A DNA stretch of 27,061 nucleotides. It comes from an uncultured Patescibacteria group bacterium (GTDB lineage: Bacteria > Patescibacteriota > Microgenomatia > UBA1406 > GWC2-37-13). Both the position numbers and the translations under genes were made by a program. Shown piece by piece: positions 8,664 to 16,179 of this stretch (position 1 is its first letter; every line of letters begins with the position of its first letter). The stretch covers positions 1-27,061 of the forward strand of contig CALLVF010000007.1 in the NCBI GenBank assembly GCA_938010745.1, read 5' to 3'. The notes beneath the pieces were generated by a model. The model did not search any database and had not been told where the DNA came from. It worked only from the letters and a program-made list of their open reading frames with translations.

Positions 8664-9065
8664 CTAATCTCGAATGTGACGTAATCCCAAATATGCAAGT
8701 GCAATTGCGCCTGCGCCTATTGACCAAGGTTCTAATTGCTCTGGTGAAAAATACTGTGTTGCTGCTGCAGCTGCCAATGTGACTACTCCTGAGGTCGCTC
8801 TATATTTTTCATCTTTGAATAAACCCATATACCCACCAAAAGCTTCAATAAAATTTAATCTTCTAGAGAAAGTTGCTGTTGGCAATGCCGCCAATAATGA
8901 TACTACAGTATGAGGAAGAACTCCTAATAATCCAAGAGCATTAGGTATCTCTCTGAGTATGTACAAAAGACCATAGACGCTTTCAGATGTACCTGATAAA
9001 AAATTTCTTAAATTGTCTAGAGATTTTCCGCTAGAAGCATCGGTGATACTTTTTGATATTTCCAT
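8664..9065 (-). CDS. Small hydrophobic protein, function unknown
   Basis: 133 residues, unrecognised. After a soluble Ser-rich N-terminus there are two or three hydrophobic stretches: the region around LGLLGVLPHTVVSLLAALP (about 44-63), VVTLAAAAATQYF (about 94-106) and IGAGAIALAYLGL (about 116-128). It has a good promoter upstream and lies immediately before the GH18-like gene, so the two probably form a short transcript for envelope proteins. Confidence 0.65.
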   Translation of the reverse strand: MEISKSITDASSGKSLDNLRNFLSGTSESVYGLLYILREIPNALGLLGVLPHTVVSLLAALPTATFSRRLNFIEAFGGYMGLFKDEKYRATSGVVTLAAAAATQYFSPEQLEPWSIGAGAIALAYLGLRHIRD

Positions 9066-9099
9066 AATTATAAAATAAATTTTTAATAATCTTTTTTTA

Positions 9100-9128
9100 A
9101 TTATACACTTTTTCAGTTAAAAAATCAA
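9100..9128 (-). promoter_or_regulatory. Promoter for the hydrophobic-protein/GH18 pair
   Basis: On the minus strand, TTGATT (9128-9123), 17-nt spacer, TATAAT (9105-9100), with TG just before the -10. The predicted start is near 9093, about 28 nt before the ATG at 9065. Confidence 0.65.
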
Positions 9129-9271
9129 TAGTTAAATTAGTAAAAAAGTAAAAAAAGCAATGATAAAATTTTTAAAAAGAAGTTATAATTGAAACAGTTA
9201 TCAGAAAAAAACAGAAAGATTGATAAATTTAATGTTAAAAATTGATAACGAATAGTGGGCGTGGTGATTTT

Positions 9272-10006
9272 TTATTTTTTTATTTGATTTTTAATCGCCT
9301 CAATTACTTGTCTTACTTCCTCCATCGAAGCTAAATAATAATATTTTTTTATCATACCTTTCTTCCATTCATAAATTAAAGGGATACAATATGGAACATT
9401 TACCTCAACTATTTCCTTATCTGAAATTTTATTTAAATACTTAATAATCGCACGAAGTGAATTACTGTGACCAGATAAAATTATATTTTCACCTTTTTTA
9501 AGAAGCGGTTCAATGTTTTTTTGGAAATAAGGAATAGTCCTTTCATAAGTATCTTTTAACGATTCAGAAGAAGGTAGTTCTTCCACTGGTACATCATTGT
9601 ACAAGGGGTCAAAGCGAGGATGACGAGGGTCGGAGAATGAAAGTTTTGGAGGAGCAACGTTATAACTTCGTCGCCAGATATTAACTTGCTCCTCTCCATA
9701 TTTTTCCACAGTCTCTGGTTTTTCTAAACCTTGTAATGCTCCATAATGCCTTTCGTTAAGATGCCAATCGCGATATAAAGGAATATTTTTTTGTCCCAGA
9801 ACTTCCAGAAAAATCTCTAGAGTTTGATACCCTCTTTTTAAAACTGAAGTAAAACCTTTATCAAAATTGATGTTTTTTTCTCTTAAGCGTAAAGCGTATT
9901 TTTTTGCCATCTCTATCCCCTCTGGAGATAAATCTACATCAGTCCAACCAGTAAATTTTTTTGCCCAGGCTGTTAAACCATGACGAACGATGACTAAATA
10001 ATTCAT
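9272..10006 (-). CDS. gpmA: 2,3-bisphosphoglycerate-dependent phosphoglycerate mutase
   Basis: Interconverts 3- and 2-phosphoglycerate in glycolysis. The phosphohistidine motif is at the N-terminus (VRHG, H9), followed by FTGWTDVDLSPEG; ERHYGALQG lies near residue 87, and the second active-site His is H180 in SGHSNSLRAI. Length 244 is close to the usual ~250. The first motif reads RHGLTAW instead of RHGESxW, a mild divergence. The gene lies 60 nt after the enolase stop on the same strand, so the two successive steps of lower glycolysis are probably one operon. AAAGGA about 8 nt before the ATG is one of the few good Shine-Dalgarno sequences in the window. Confidence 0.93.
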   Translation of the reverse strand: MNYLVIVRHGLTAWAKKFTGWTDVDLSPEGIEMAKKYALRLREKNINFDKGFTSVLKRGYQTLEIFLEVLGQKNIPLYRDWHLNERHYGALQGLEKPETVEKYGEEQVNIWRRSYNVAPPKLSFSDPRHPRFDPLYNDVPVEELPSSESLKDTYERTIPYFQKNIEPLLKKGENIILSGHSNSLRAIIKYLNKISDKEIVEVNVPYCIPLIYEWKKGMIKKYYYLASMEEVRQVIEAIKNQIKK

Positions 10007-10012
10007 AAAAAA

Positions 10013-10021
10013 TTCCTTTCC
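10013..10021 (-). promoter_or_regulatory. Shine-Dalgarno of gpmA
   Basis: GAAAGGAAT on the minus strand, spaced about 6-8 nt from the ATG at 10006. It stands out because most genes here lack one; gpmA appears to be the second gene in its transcript. Confidence 0.65.
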
Positions 10022-10066
10022 GATAATGTGAAATTTAGAAATTAAAGTAATAAAAAATACGGTAAA

Positions 10067-11299
10067 TTACAATTCATTTTCAATTTCAATTAAACGATTA
10101 TACTTTGCCAATCTTTCAGAGCGAGACATTGAGCCTGACTTGATAAAATCAGCCCCTACCCCATAGGCAAAATCAGCAATAAATGGATCCTCTGTCTCTC
10201 CAGAGCGATGAGAAACTATTACATGCCAATTATTTTTTTGAGCTAATTTAACTGCCTCAACTGTTTCCAAAACTGTGCCAATTTGATTAAGTTTTATCAA
10301 AACGGCATTGGTTGTTTTTTGATCAATTCCTTTTTTAATTAAGTTTGGGTCAGTTGTATAAATATCATCACCAACAACCATGGATGGAGAGATTTGACTT
10401 GTAAATTTAGAAAAATTTACCCAATCATCTTCAGCAAATGGATCTTCAAAAGAAAAAACCTTGTACTTATCTTTTAGCTTTTTATAATACAAAATTAGTT
10501 CATCACCTGATAAAACACAATTTTCTTTTTGAAAAAAATATTTTCCCTTTTGATAAAACTCAGAGGCGGCAGCATCTATCGCTAAATTAAAATCAGTATC
10601 ATTCTTATAACCAAGCCTATCAGCTGCCTCTAAAATCAGCTCAAAAACTTCCTCGTTGTCAGACAAAGAGGGAGAAAAACCTCCTTCATCACCAACTAAA
10701 ACAGAAAGTTTTTTTTCTTTAAGAATCTTGCCTATTTGGTGAAAGATTTCCGCTGCAATCCTTAACGATTTTGAAGGTTTGTTTGATTGAGGAGAAATTA
10801 TAAATTCCTGGACATCAAAATTCCAATTTGCGTGCTTTCCGCCATTAACAACGTTTACCATCAATCTTGGAAAATTAGTTTTTTTAAATGAGTAGTATTC
10901 ACTGATAAAACGCCAAAGAGGAATTTTTCTCGACAAAGCTATTGCTCTTACTAGTGATTGAGATACACAAAGAATGGCATTAGCACCAAGAAAGGACTTA
11001 TTTTTTGTTCCGTCTTCTTTTATTAAAATTTTATCAATTACTTCCGGCTCTGCCTTCTGACCAACAATTAACTTTTTAATTTTATCATTTACATTTTCAA
11101 TCGCCCTCAATACTCCCTTACCAAAATATCTTCTTTTATCACCGTCACGAAGCTCTAAAGCTTCATGAGAACCCGTAGATGCCCCTGAGGGAATGGAAGA
11201 TACACCAACTGTTTGATCATCAAGAAAAACAAAAGTTCGTAGAGTTGGTATTCCCCTTGAATCTAGAATCTCAATAGCTTTTACATCTTTGATTATCAT
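10067..11299 (-). CDS. eno: Enolase
   Basis: Converts 2-phosphoglycerate to phosphoenolpyruvate. Diagnostic blocks are all present: DSRG (13-16), SGASTGSHEA (38-47), VNGGKHA (151-157), GDEGGFSP (203-210, with the catalytic Glu), metal ligands D242, E285 and D311, catalytic Lys K336 in LIKLNQIGT, SHRSGETED (363-371) and RSERLAKYN (393-401). At 410 residues it is slightly shorter than the usual ~430. It precedes gpmA on the same strand and is divergent from the glutaredoxin-like gene. The region before the ATG has TTGCAA and a weak -10 close to the start, consistent with a very short leader. Confidence 0.96.
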   Translation of the reverse strand: MIIKDVKAIEILDSRGIPTLRTFVFLDDQTVGVSSIPSGASTGSHEALELRDGDKRRYFGKGVLRAIENVNDKIKKLIVGQKAEPEVIDKILIKEDGTKNKSFLGANAILCVSQSLVRAIALSRKIPLWRFISEYYSFKKTNFPRLMVNVVNGGKHANWNFDVQEFIISPQSNKPSKSLRIAAEIFHQIGKILKEKKLSVLVGDEGGFSPSLSDNEEVFELILEAADRLGYKNDTDFNLAIDAAASEFYQKGKYFFQKENCVLSGDELILYYKKLKDKYKVFSFEDPFAEDDWVNFSKFTSQISPSMVVGDDIYTTDPNLIKKGIDQKTTNAVLIKLNQIGTVLETVEAVKLAQKNNWHVIVSHRSGETEDPFIADFAYGVGADFIKSGSMSRSERLAKYNRLIEIENEL

Positions 11300-11353
11300 T
11301 ACATATAAAATTTACATCTAAATAAAAAAAATTGCAAGTTTTTTAAAAATCTA

Positions 11354-11381
11354 TTGACAAAACATTTTTTTTATTTAATAA
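11354..11381 (+). promoter_or_regulatory. Promoter overlapping the apparent start of the glutaredoxin-like gene
   Basis: TTGACA (11354-11359), 16-nt spacer, TAATAA (11376-11381). The TTG of this -35 box is also the first possible start codon of the reading frame, which argues against using it. The predicted transcript start near 11388 leaves the ATG at 11393 with only about 5 nt of leader. Confidence 0.65.
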
Positions 11382-11392
11382 TGAAATTTATT

Positions 11393-11965
11393 ATGAAAAT
11401 TACTATCTATACCGTCAGCGACTGTCAGTTTTCCAAAGCAGAAAAAGAATATTTAGCTTCCCACAATCTTCCTTTTGAAGAAAAAAATTTAGAACAAAAT
11501 CGAGAATGGTTGTCTGAGATGTTGACTATATCCAATAACTTTGCTGGTACGCCAGTTACCAAAATTGAAAAAGATGATGATCAAATAATTGTTTTAAAAG
11601 GATTTACAAAAGAAGAATTTGATAAAGCATTAAATATAACTACTCAAGAATCAAGCCCAGCGCAAACAGTGAACCAAACAACTCCCACTCCTCAAACAAC
11701 ATCAGAACCACCTCAACAGCCGCCATCACCACCAGCACAACCCACTCAACAAACCTCACAAACTTCATCAACGATTCCTTCAGTTAATCAATCACCTGCT
11801 TCACCATCCCTATCAAATCAACCGCTAACTAATACCTCATCCACTTCCACTCAACCCAATGATCCCTTAAACTCTATTCTTAATGAGTTACAAAAAAAAG
11901 TTAACGAAAACAATCCTAATCAACCCTCTACTCCGTATATTCCTGATTTCCCTGCAAAAGATTAA
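11393..11965 (+). CDS. Glutaredoxin-like protein with long Pro/Gln/Ser/Thr tail
   Basis: From the ATG at 11393 the first ~80 residues form a glutaredoxin fold: KITIYTVSDCQFS, with the active-site Cys C11 in a CxxS (monothiol) setting, and the cis-proline in GTPVTKI. The remaining ~110 residues are a low-complexity region very rich in Pro, Gln, Ser and Thr, ending in PYIPDFPAKD. No signal peptide or membrane span is seen, so it is probably cytoplasmic, with a disordered tail that might mediate interactions. An earlier TTG (11354) and an ATG (11381) are in frame but overlap the promoter. It is divergent from eno. Confidence 0.8.
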   Translation: MKITIYTVSDCQFSKAEKEYLASHNLPFEEKNLEQNREWLSEMLTISNNFAGTPVTKIEKDDDQIIVLKGFTKEEFDKALNITTQESSPAQTVNQTTPTPQTTSEPPQQPPSPPAQPTQQTSQTSSTIPSVNQSPASPSLSNQPLTNTSSTSTQPNDPLNSILNELQKKVNENNPNQPSTPYIPDFPAKD

Positions 11966-12047
11966 TAAATAAAAAATGGTAAAAACTTCTTCCAGAGTCA
12001 AGATAAATTTAAGAAAGTCAGTTCTAAATTATTTTTGCAGACTTTAA

Positions 12048-12100
12048 GCAGGGGCTGAAGGAATCGAACCCCATCAAAGGTTTTGCCCTAGAATTATCTT
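12048..12100 (-). pseudogene. 3'-half tRNA remnant
   Basis: On the minus strand, GGGGTTCGATTCC followed by a strand resembling a 3' acceptor (AGCCCC) resembles a T arm plus acceptor end. The T stem is imperfect, there is no matching 5' acceptor strand, and no anticodon arm fits. It begins, like the neighbouring tRNA-Trp end, within a ttaagcaggg/tcaagcaggg repeat. Probably debris of a tRNA gene. Confidence 0.45.
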
Positions 12101-12112
12101 GTAAATTTCAAG

Positions 12113-12183
12113 CAGGGACGCCCCGACTCGAACGGGGAAAGACGGTTTTGGAGACCGTCGTGATACCATTTCACCACGTCCCC
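12113..12183 (-). tRNA. trnW: tRNA-Trp (anticodon CCA)
   Basis: Minus strand. Acceptor GGGGACG pairs with CGTCCCT (first pair G-U), D stem GTG/CAC, anticodon stem ACGGT/ACCGT enclosing loop CTCCAAA (anticodon CCA), 4-nt variable loop, T arm CCCCG-TTCGAGT-CGGGG, discriminator G. CCA is not encoded at the 3' end. Confidence 0.93.
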
Positions 12184-12184
12184 T

Positions 12185-12345
12185 AAAAAAACATCTAGCA
12201 ACTAACACTTAACATCTAACGTCTAATTTTTAACTTTATAAACTTTCTAACTTTAAAACTTTCAAACTCTAATAATTTAAAATATTTTAATTTTCTAATT
12301 TTTAATTGTAATTTTTAATTTTTGATTTTAATTTTTAATTTATCT
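12185..12345 (+). repeat. A/T-rich dispersed repeat, copy between tRNAs
   Basis: Contains cacttaacatctaac and ttaactttataaactttc, both found exactly in reverse complement at 20611-20650. It ends in runs of tttttaattttaa type. Non-coding. Confidence 0.65.
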
Positions 12346-12349
12346 ACAG

Positions 12350-12421
12350 TGTCCTCGGGCAGAATCGAACTGCCACCAGAGGTTCCGCAAACCCCTATTC
12401 TATCCATTAAACTACGAGGAC
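12350..12421 (-). tRNA. trnR: tRNA-Arg (anticodon GCG)
   Basis: Minus strand. Acceptor GTCCTCG/CGAGGAC is a perfect 7 bp, D stem GTTT/GAAT, anticodon stem GGGGT/ACCTC around loop TTGCGGA (anticodon GCG), 4-nt variable loop, T arm GGCAG-TTCGATT-CTGCC, discriminator A, no encoded CCA. The anticodon GCG is unusual for a bacterium, where CGU/CGC/CGA are normally read by ACG edited to ICG. Confidence 0.93.
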
Positions 12422-12479
12422 AAACAATTATCGCAGTTTTTTATATAAATATTCTAACACAATAAATAAAAAATTATTG

Positions 12480-12690
12480 CTTGAATAACCAATATCTAAC
12501 ATCTAATGTCTTACAACTAACATCTAACTTTAAAACTTTTAAACTTTTTAAACTTTAATATTAAATATTAAATTTCAAATGAAAAATATCAAATAATAAA
12601 TAAAAAATTAATTACAAATATCCGAAATGTCGAATGTCAAATTTGTAATTTTTTAATTTTTAATTTTAATTTTTTGCTTCTACCTTTTAT
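12480..12690 (+). repeat. A/T-rich dispersed repeat
   Basis: Words such as ctaacatctaatgtctta, actaacatctaac, ttaaatttcaaatga and tttgtaatttttta. The reverse complement of its middle (catttgaaatttaatattt) resembles catttgaaatttgatattt at 20464-20490. Non-coding. Confidence 0.6.
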
Positions 12691-12749
12691 TTTCTATTTC
12701 AATATTCATTAAGATTGAATTAAGACAACTTGTTAATTTCTAATTATGA

Positions 12750-12777
12750 TTGATATTATTTAAAAAAAATATATAAT
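12750..12777 (+). promoter_or_regulatory. Promoter of the beta-CASP protein gene
   Basis: TTGATA (12750-12755), 16-nt spacer, TATAAT (12772-12777). The predicted start near 12784 leaves only about 8 nt before the ATG at 12792, too little for a Shine-Dalgarno. Confidence 0.65.
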
Positions 12778-12791
12778 ATCCTACTTAAAAA

Positions 12792-15479
12792 ATGGCTAAA
12801 GAAAATTTAATTAATGCCTGGTATCAAGAAAAAAATGATCGTTTTGATCAAGAAAAATTAAAAACATTAAAAGAATTAATTGATAATGATCAGAAAATAC
12901 TGGCTGTTTTTAATCTTTTTCCTCAGTTTGACCAAGAATTTTCTTTTTTATATTTTGTCAATCCTGACATTGGCGGCTCGCTGGGTTCTGGCTTAAGAGT
13001 AGTTTCTCTAAGAAACGTGATTGATCCAAATTTAAATATTATTATTCCCTCTTGTAACTTTGCAGGAATTTTTATTCCAAAAACAGATGACCTAAAGGAA
13101 TCATTAAATGAAGCAAAAAGAATAAAACAAACCCTCATTCGCAAAAGGACCAAATTTTATCCTAACATCCCGGAAGAATCTTTTAGGATTGCAATCGCAA
13201 CTGACAAACAAGTAGAATATTGGAAGAAATTAGGTTTTTTTGATGAAATTAAACCAAACCTAGAAAACGCTCCATCACTTTTATCAATAATTAATGCTCT
13301 TTATAATCCGAAAACTGGTTTTGGTCTTGATAATTTAGGAGTCAGGTTCCGAACCAAAGGAATAACTGTTCCTCAAATTGATGTTTCATTTTACACTTTG
13401 GATGAAAATAAAATTGCTCAACCTTGTGCTTTAACTCTTTGGGGCTGGGATAAAACTTTAGAAAATCTTGTCCCTTATGAAAATGTTACCGCCTTAGTAA
13501 GTGTCCCCCGTGAACTTCCTCTTTCTCAAAGAAAAGCAATTCAACGAGAAACACAAAAACTTCTTGTATATTGGCTAAAAAACCCAGAAGCTAATGTACT
13601 TACAGTTGATAAATCTCTTTTAAATTTTTGGCAAGAAAAAGGAGCTTTAGTTAGTGAAGAAACAAAAAGACTATTAAATTTAATTCCTTTAAGAAAAAGA
13701 GTTGATTATGGAGGCATAGCCGAAAAACCAAAATCAGCAAAATTGGTTCTTTTTGAACCAAAAACAATGGTTGGCGGCCCACAGCTTTTAGTTGATGTTA
13801 GTCTAGAAAATATTAGCTCATCAGTAATTCTTGACTGGGGGCTTCCTTATATTAATGAAGCATTAATGAGCTTGGGAAATCGACCTTCTTTCATTAAAGG
13901 ACTTAATCCTTTTTTAGAAGAGGGAATGCTACCTGAGATAAGAAGACTTTACCGCCTTGATCTTCTAACTCAATCATTAACTCCCCAAATGATTAATACC
14001 GTTTTAACTGGTAATTACTCTTTCATTTTAGGTGAAATTTACCACCGTAAAGGTTGGCAATACTTGGCAGATTTAATAAATGAAAAATTTCCCGGTTATT
14101 TTACTCTTCAGCAATTAAATGATCTAAAGACTCATTTGGAAAAGATCGAAGATGAATATTACTCTGACAAGAGAATTTTTGAGGAAGTATTAATTAGTCA
14201 TGGTCATACTGACCATTATGGTGGATTAGTATTTGTAAGAGATGAAATTACAGCAGGGATGTCACCGGAAACTTATGCTTTCCTAAACGCGCGCTTTCAT
14301 CAACCTGGCACTTGGCTTGATGAACACATAATAAGAAAAAAAAGAGATAATGAAAAAAAACCATATTCTCTTGCTAAAAGACCTATTCATCTTTACTTTC
14401 CCAATGCTTCAGAAAGAATCGCTCCCCATATATCTGTAACTGCATTTCCTTTAAATCATAGCATTATTGGTGCCCTAGGATTTGTTATTGGCATCACTGA
14501 TAAAAAAGGAAATCCCTTAACTCATGTTGCTTATTTAACTGATTTTCGCGAAGGTCCCCTAACAACAACCACCATTGAAGCGATTAAATCAGTAGCTCCT
14601 GAGGTATTAATTATAGAAGGGACAAATATTGCCGAGGAAAAAACCTCAAGTATTGTAACGGAAGAAATGGTTAAATTAAATATCGAAAAGTTTTTAAAAC
14701 AAGCTGATCATACAGGTGGATTTTTTATTATCCAAATACCACCCAATCACCTAGAAAGACTGACTAATATTGTGGAAATTGCCGGAAAAAGAAAGGTAGC
14801 TATTCCTTTACCAATTGCCCAAATCCTTCATGAATTTTATATTCTCAATGAAAATTTACCGCCAGAGCAAAGAATTAATCTTCCTAAAATTGGCACTGAT
14901 TTGGTGGTTTATTATCCTCAAAAGATAACCTATGACCCTTGGGAGCGACAATTAATTGATCAATATCAAGCAACAGATATTTTTTCCTTAACCTCTGATC
15001 CCGGCAACTACATTATTATTGTCTCCCACTATATCCTTTTGGAGAATCTTTTTGCCGGACAATTAGTAAAAAGTAAAAATTCACAAGGATACATAATCAA
15101 CGCTACCTACTGGCCATATAGCGATCAGACTAAAGCAACCTTAATGTCCAATTACCGTTTTGCTAAAGCTAATAACCTTGCTTTTTTAAGTGATTTTGAC
15201 CTCTCAAGAAATACTATTCAAAGACCAAGGGAAAAAATTATCGGTGTTCACGCCTCCGGCCACGCCAGTGATGAGTATTTACTGTCGGTTATTGATCAAA
15301 TTGCTCAAGATGGGAGTTTAAAAACTGTTTTACCTATTCATACTCAATTTAGAGGCAAATATGCAAAGAGGATAATTGAAAAGTTAAGAAAAAGAGGTGG
15401 AGGAATTTACCCAGAGCTTGATAACATAAAAATAATTGGAAAAGTAAAGAAGCGAGTAGCAGAAATTCCTATATTCTAA
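12792..15479 (+). CDS. RNase J-like metallo-beta-lactamase/beta-CASP protein with N-terminal extension
   Basis: 895 residues. The C-terminal ~580 residues carry the metallo-beta-lactamase and beta-CASP signature: strand ILDWGLP (about 346-352), motif 2 SHGHTDH (H470, H472, D474, H475), motif 3 H556 in NHSIIGALGF, motif 4 D584 in LTDFREG, beta-CASP motif A E609 (EGTN), motif B H653, motif C H824 in SGHASDEYL, and a final PIHTQF (H850). SGHAS followed by PIH is typical of RNase J, suggesting an RNA-processing nuclease. Unusual points are about 310 residues of unrecognised N-terminal sequence and a ~120-residue stretch between the first core strand and HGHTDH; ordinary RNase J is near 555 residues. 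No signal peptide is seen. Confident for the fold, less so for RNA as substrate. Confidence 0.8.
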   Translation: MAKENLINAWYQEKNDRFDQEKLKTLKELIDNDQKILAVFNLFPQFDQEFSFLYFVNPDIGGSLGSGLRVVSLRNVIDPNLNIIIPSCNFAGIFIPKTDDLKESLNEAKRIKQTLIRKRTKFYPNIPEESFRIAIATDKQVEYWKKLGFFDEIKPNLENAPSLLSIINALYNPKTGFGLDNLGVRFRTKGITVPQIDVSFYTLDENKIAQPCALTLWGWDKTLENLVPYENVTALVSVPRELPLSQRKAIQRETQKLLVYWLKNPEANVLTVDKSLLNFWQEKGALVSEETKRLLNLIPLRKRVDYGGIAEKPKSAKLVLFEPKTMVGGPQLLVDVSLENISSSVILDWGLPYINEALMSLGNRPSFIKGLNPFLEEGMLPEIRRLYRLDLLTQSLTPQMINTVLTGNYSFILGEIYHRKGWQYLADLINEKFPGYFTLQQLNDLKTHLEKIEDEYYSDKRIFEEVLISHGHTDHYGGLVFVRDEITAGMSPETYAFLNARFHQPGTWLDEHIIRKKRDNEKKPYSLAKRPIHLYFPNASERIAPHISVTAFPLNHSIIGALGFVIGITDKKGNPLTHVAYLTDFREGPLTTTTIEAIKSVAPEVLIIEGTNIAEEKTSSIVTEEMVKLNIEKFLKQADHTGGFFIIQIPPNHLERLTNIVEIAGKRKVAIPLPIAQILHEFYILNENLPPEQRINLPKIGTDLVVYYPQKITYDPWERQLIDQYQATDIFSLTSDPGNYIIIVSHYILLENLFAGQLVKSKNSQGYIINATYWPYSDQTKATLMSNYRFAKANNLAFLSDFDLSRNTIQRPREKIIGVHASGHASDEYLLSVIDQIAQDGSLKTVLPIHTQFRGKYAKRIIEKLRKRGGGIYPELDNIKIIGKVKKRVAEIPIF

Positions 15480-15613
15480 ATCAAAGTTTTTTTTAAGATT
15501 AGTTTACTTCTATTCATTTTATTAATAAAATATTTTCCAATTTATAATATCTAAATAACGAATATAAAATTTGTAATTTTTAAATTTTTACTTTTATTTT
15601 TTATTTATTTAGG

Positions 15614-15679
15614 TGTTCTCGGGCAAAATCGAAATGCCACAAAAGGTTTCGAAAACCCTATTCCATCAATACCTAAAAC
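15614..15679 (-). pseudogene. Decayed tRNA-Arg copy
   Basis: Clearly related to the tRNA-Arg at 12350-12421: both share ctcgggca, aatcgaa, tgccac, aggtt and ccctattc in the same order. The copy has mismatches in the acceptor and T stems and has lost about six bases from the D-arm region, so it cannot fold as a normal tRNA. The loop at the anticodon position reads TTTCGAA, which would be anticodon TCG. Confidence 0.75.
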
Positions 15680-15797
15680 ACAAAACTCAACTATTGCTAA
15701 TAACTTTTTTCCTAAAAATTTGTAAGAGATAATATAAGTATGAAGCCAGAAAATCGTTTTACCTGGAGCACCAATTTTTAATTTTATTTTTAACCTT

Positions 15798-15829
15798 GGT
15801 TTGACTAAAAAAAGGTTTGACTAAAAAAA
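15798..15829 (+). repeat. Tandem 16-bp duplication
   Basis: ggtttgactaaaaaaa occurs twice head to tail. It lies in non-coding DNA and looks like a recent slippage duplication. Confidence 0.8.
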
Positions 15830-16179
15830 CCGATAACTAAATCCTCTCTAATGAACTAACTTAAAATATCTAAACTATAAGGCAAATTTTTTTCTCGTGA
15901 TTTTTTGATGAAAGGAATTTCCTGAAAAATCCTGTGTCTATGAAAATAATCAAAAATCATAAAAAATTTTTCTCAAAATTTACTGCTCCATCTTTATTGA
16001 TATATATTTTTGAACTAAGCTTTTTATTTCCTTTCTTGAAAACCTACCAACAAAAATCTTCCCGAAACCAACAATTAGCAAATAGCAATCAAAATAAAAT
16101 TTTTTTATCATACATATTAAAGCATAAAAATTAGTAAAGATTAAATAGAAAATCAAACATCCAAGGTTAATTATGAGTT

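Larger units (their letters stand above)
11966..12791. other. tRNA and repeat region without protein genes
   Basis: 826 bases containing a tRNA remnant, tRNA-Trp and tRNA-Arg on the minus strand, separated by A/T-rich repeat words (for example aacatctaac and taactttataaactttc), and ending in the promoter for the next gene. No protein gene was found. Confidence 0.7.
15480..16179. other. Gene-poor region with a decayed tRNA
   Basis: 700 bases with A/T-rich repeat words at 15540-15605 (aaatttgtaattttt, also at 12630-12645), a degenerate tRNA-Arg copy, and a tandem 16-bp duplication. A very short frame at 15739 (starting MKPENRFTWS) directly follows a -10-like TAATAT but stops after 13 codons; it could be the stump of a lost gene. 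The longest frame (15934-16134) is not convincing. Confidence 0.5.

Noticed and set aside
9255..9272. G+C-rich gtgggcgtggtg followed by T-run as a terminator
   Set aside because: There is no inverted repeat, so it cannot form a hairpin; T-run alone is common here.
11354..11392. TTG start giving a 203-residue glutaredoxin-like protein
   Set aside because: The TTG is part of a TTGACA -35 box; the added residues are not part of the glutaredoxin fold, which starts at the ATG at 11393.
12185..12690. CRISPR array suspected from repeated words
   Set aside because: The repeated words vary in sequence and spacing, there are no uniform spacers, and no cas gene is near.
15614..15679. Functional tRNA-Arg(TCG)
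   Set aside because: D arm too short, no U8 position, and mismatches in acceptor and T stems.
15934..16134. 66-residue frame on the plus strand
   Set aside because: Starts at GTG, has no nearby ribosome site or promoter, is dominated by Lys, Phe, Asn and Ser as expected from A/T-rich noise, and lies in a region of debris.
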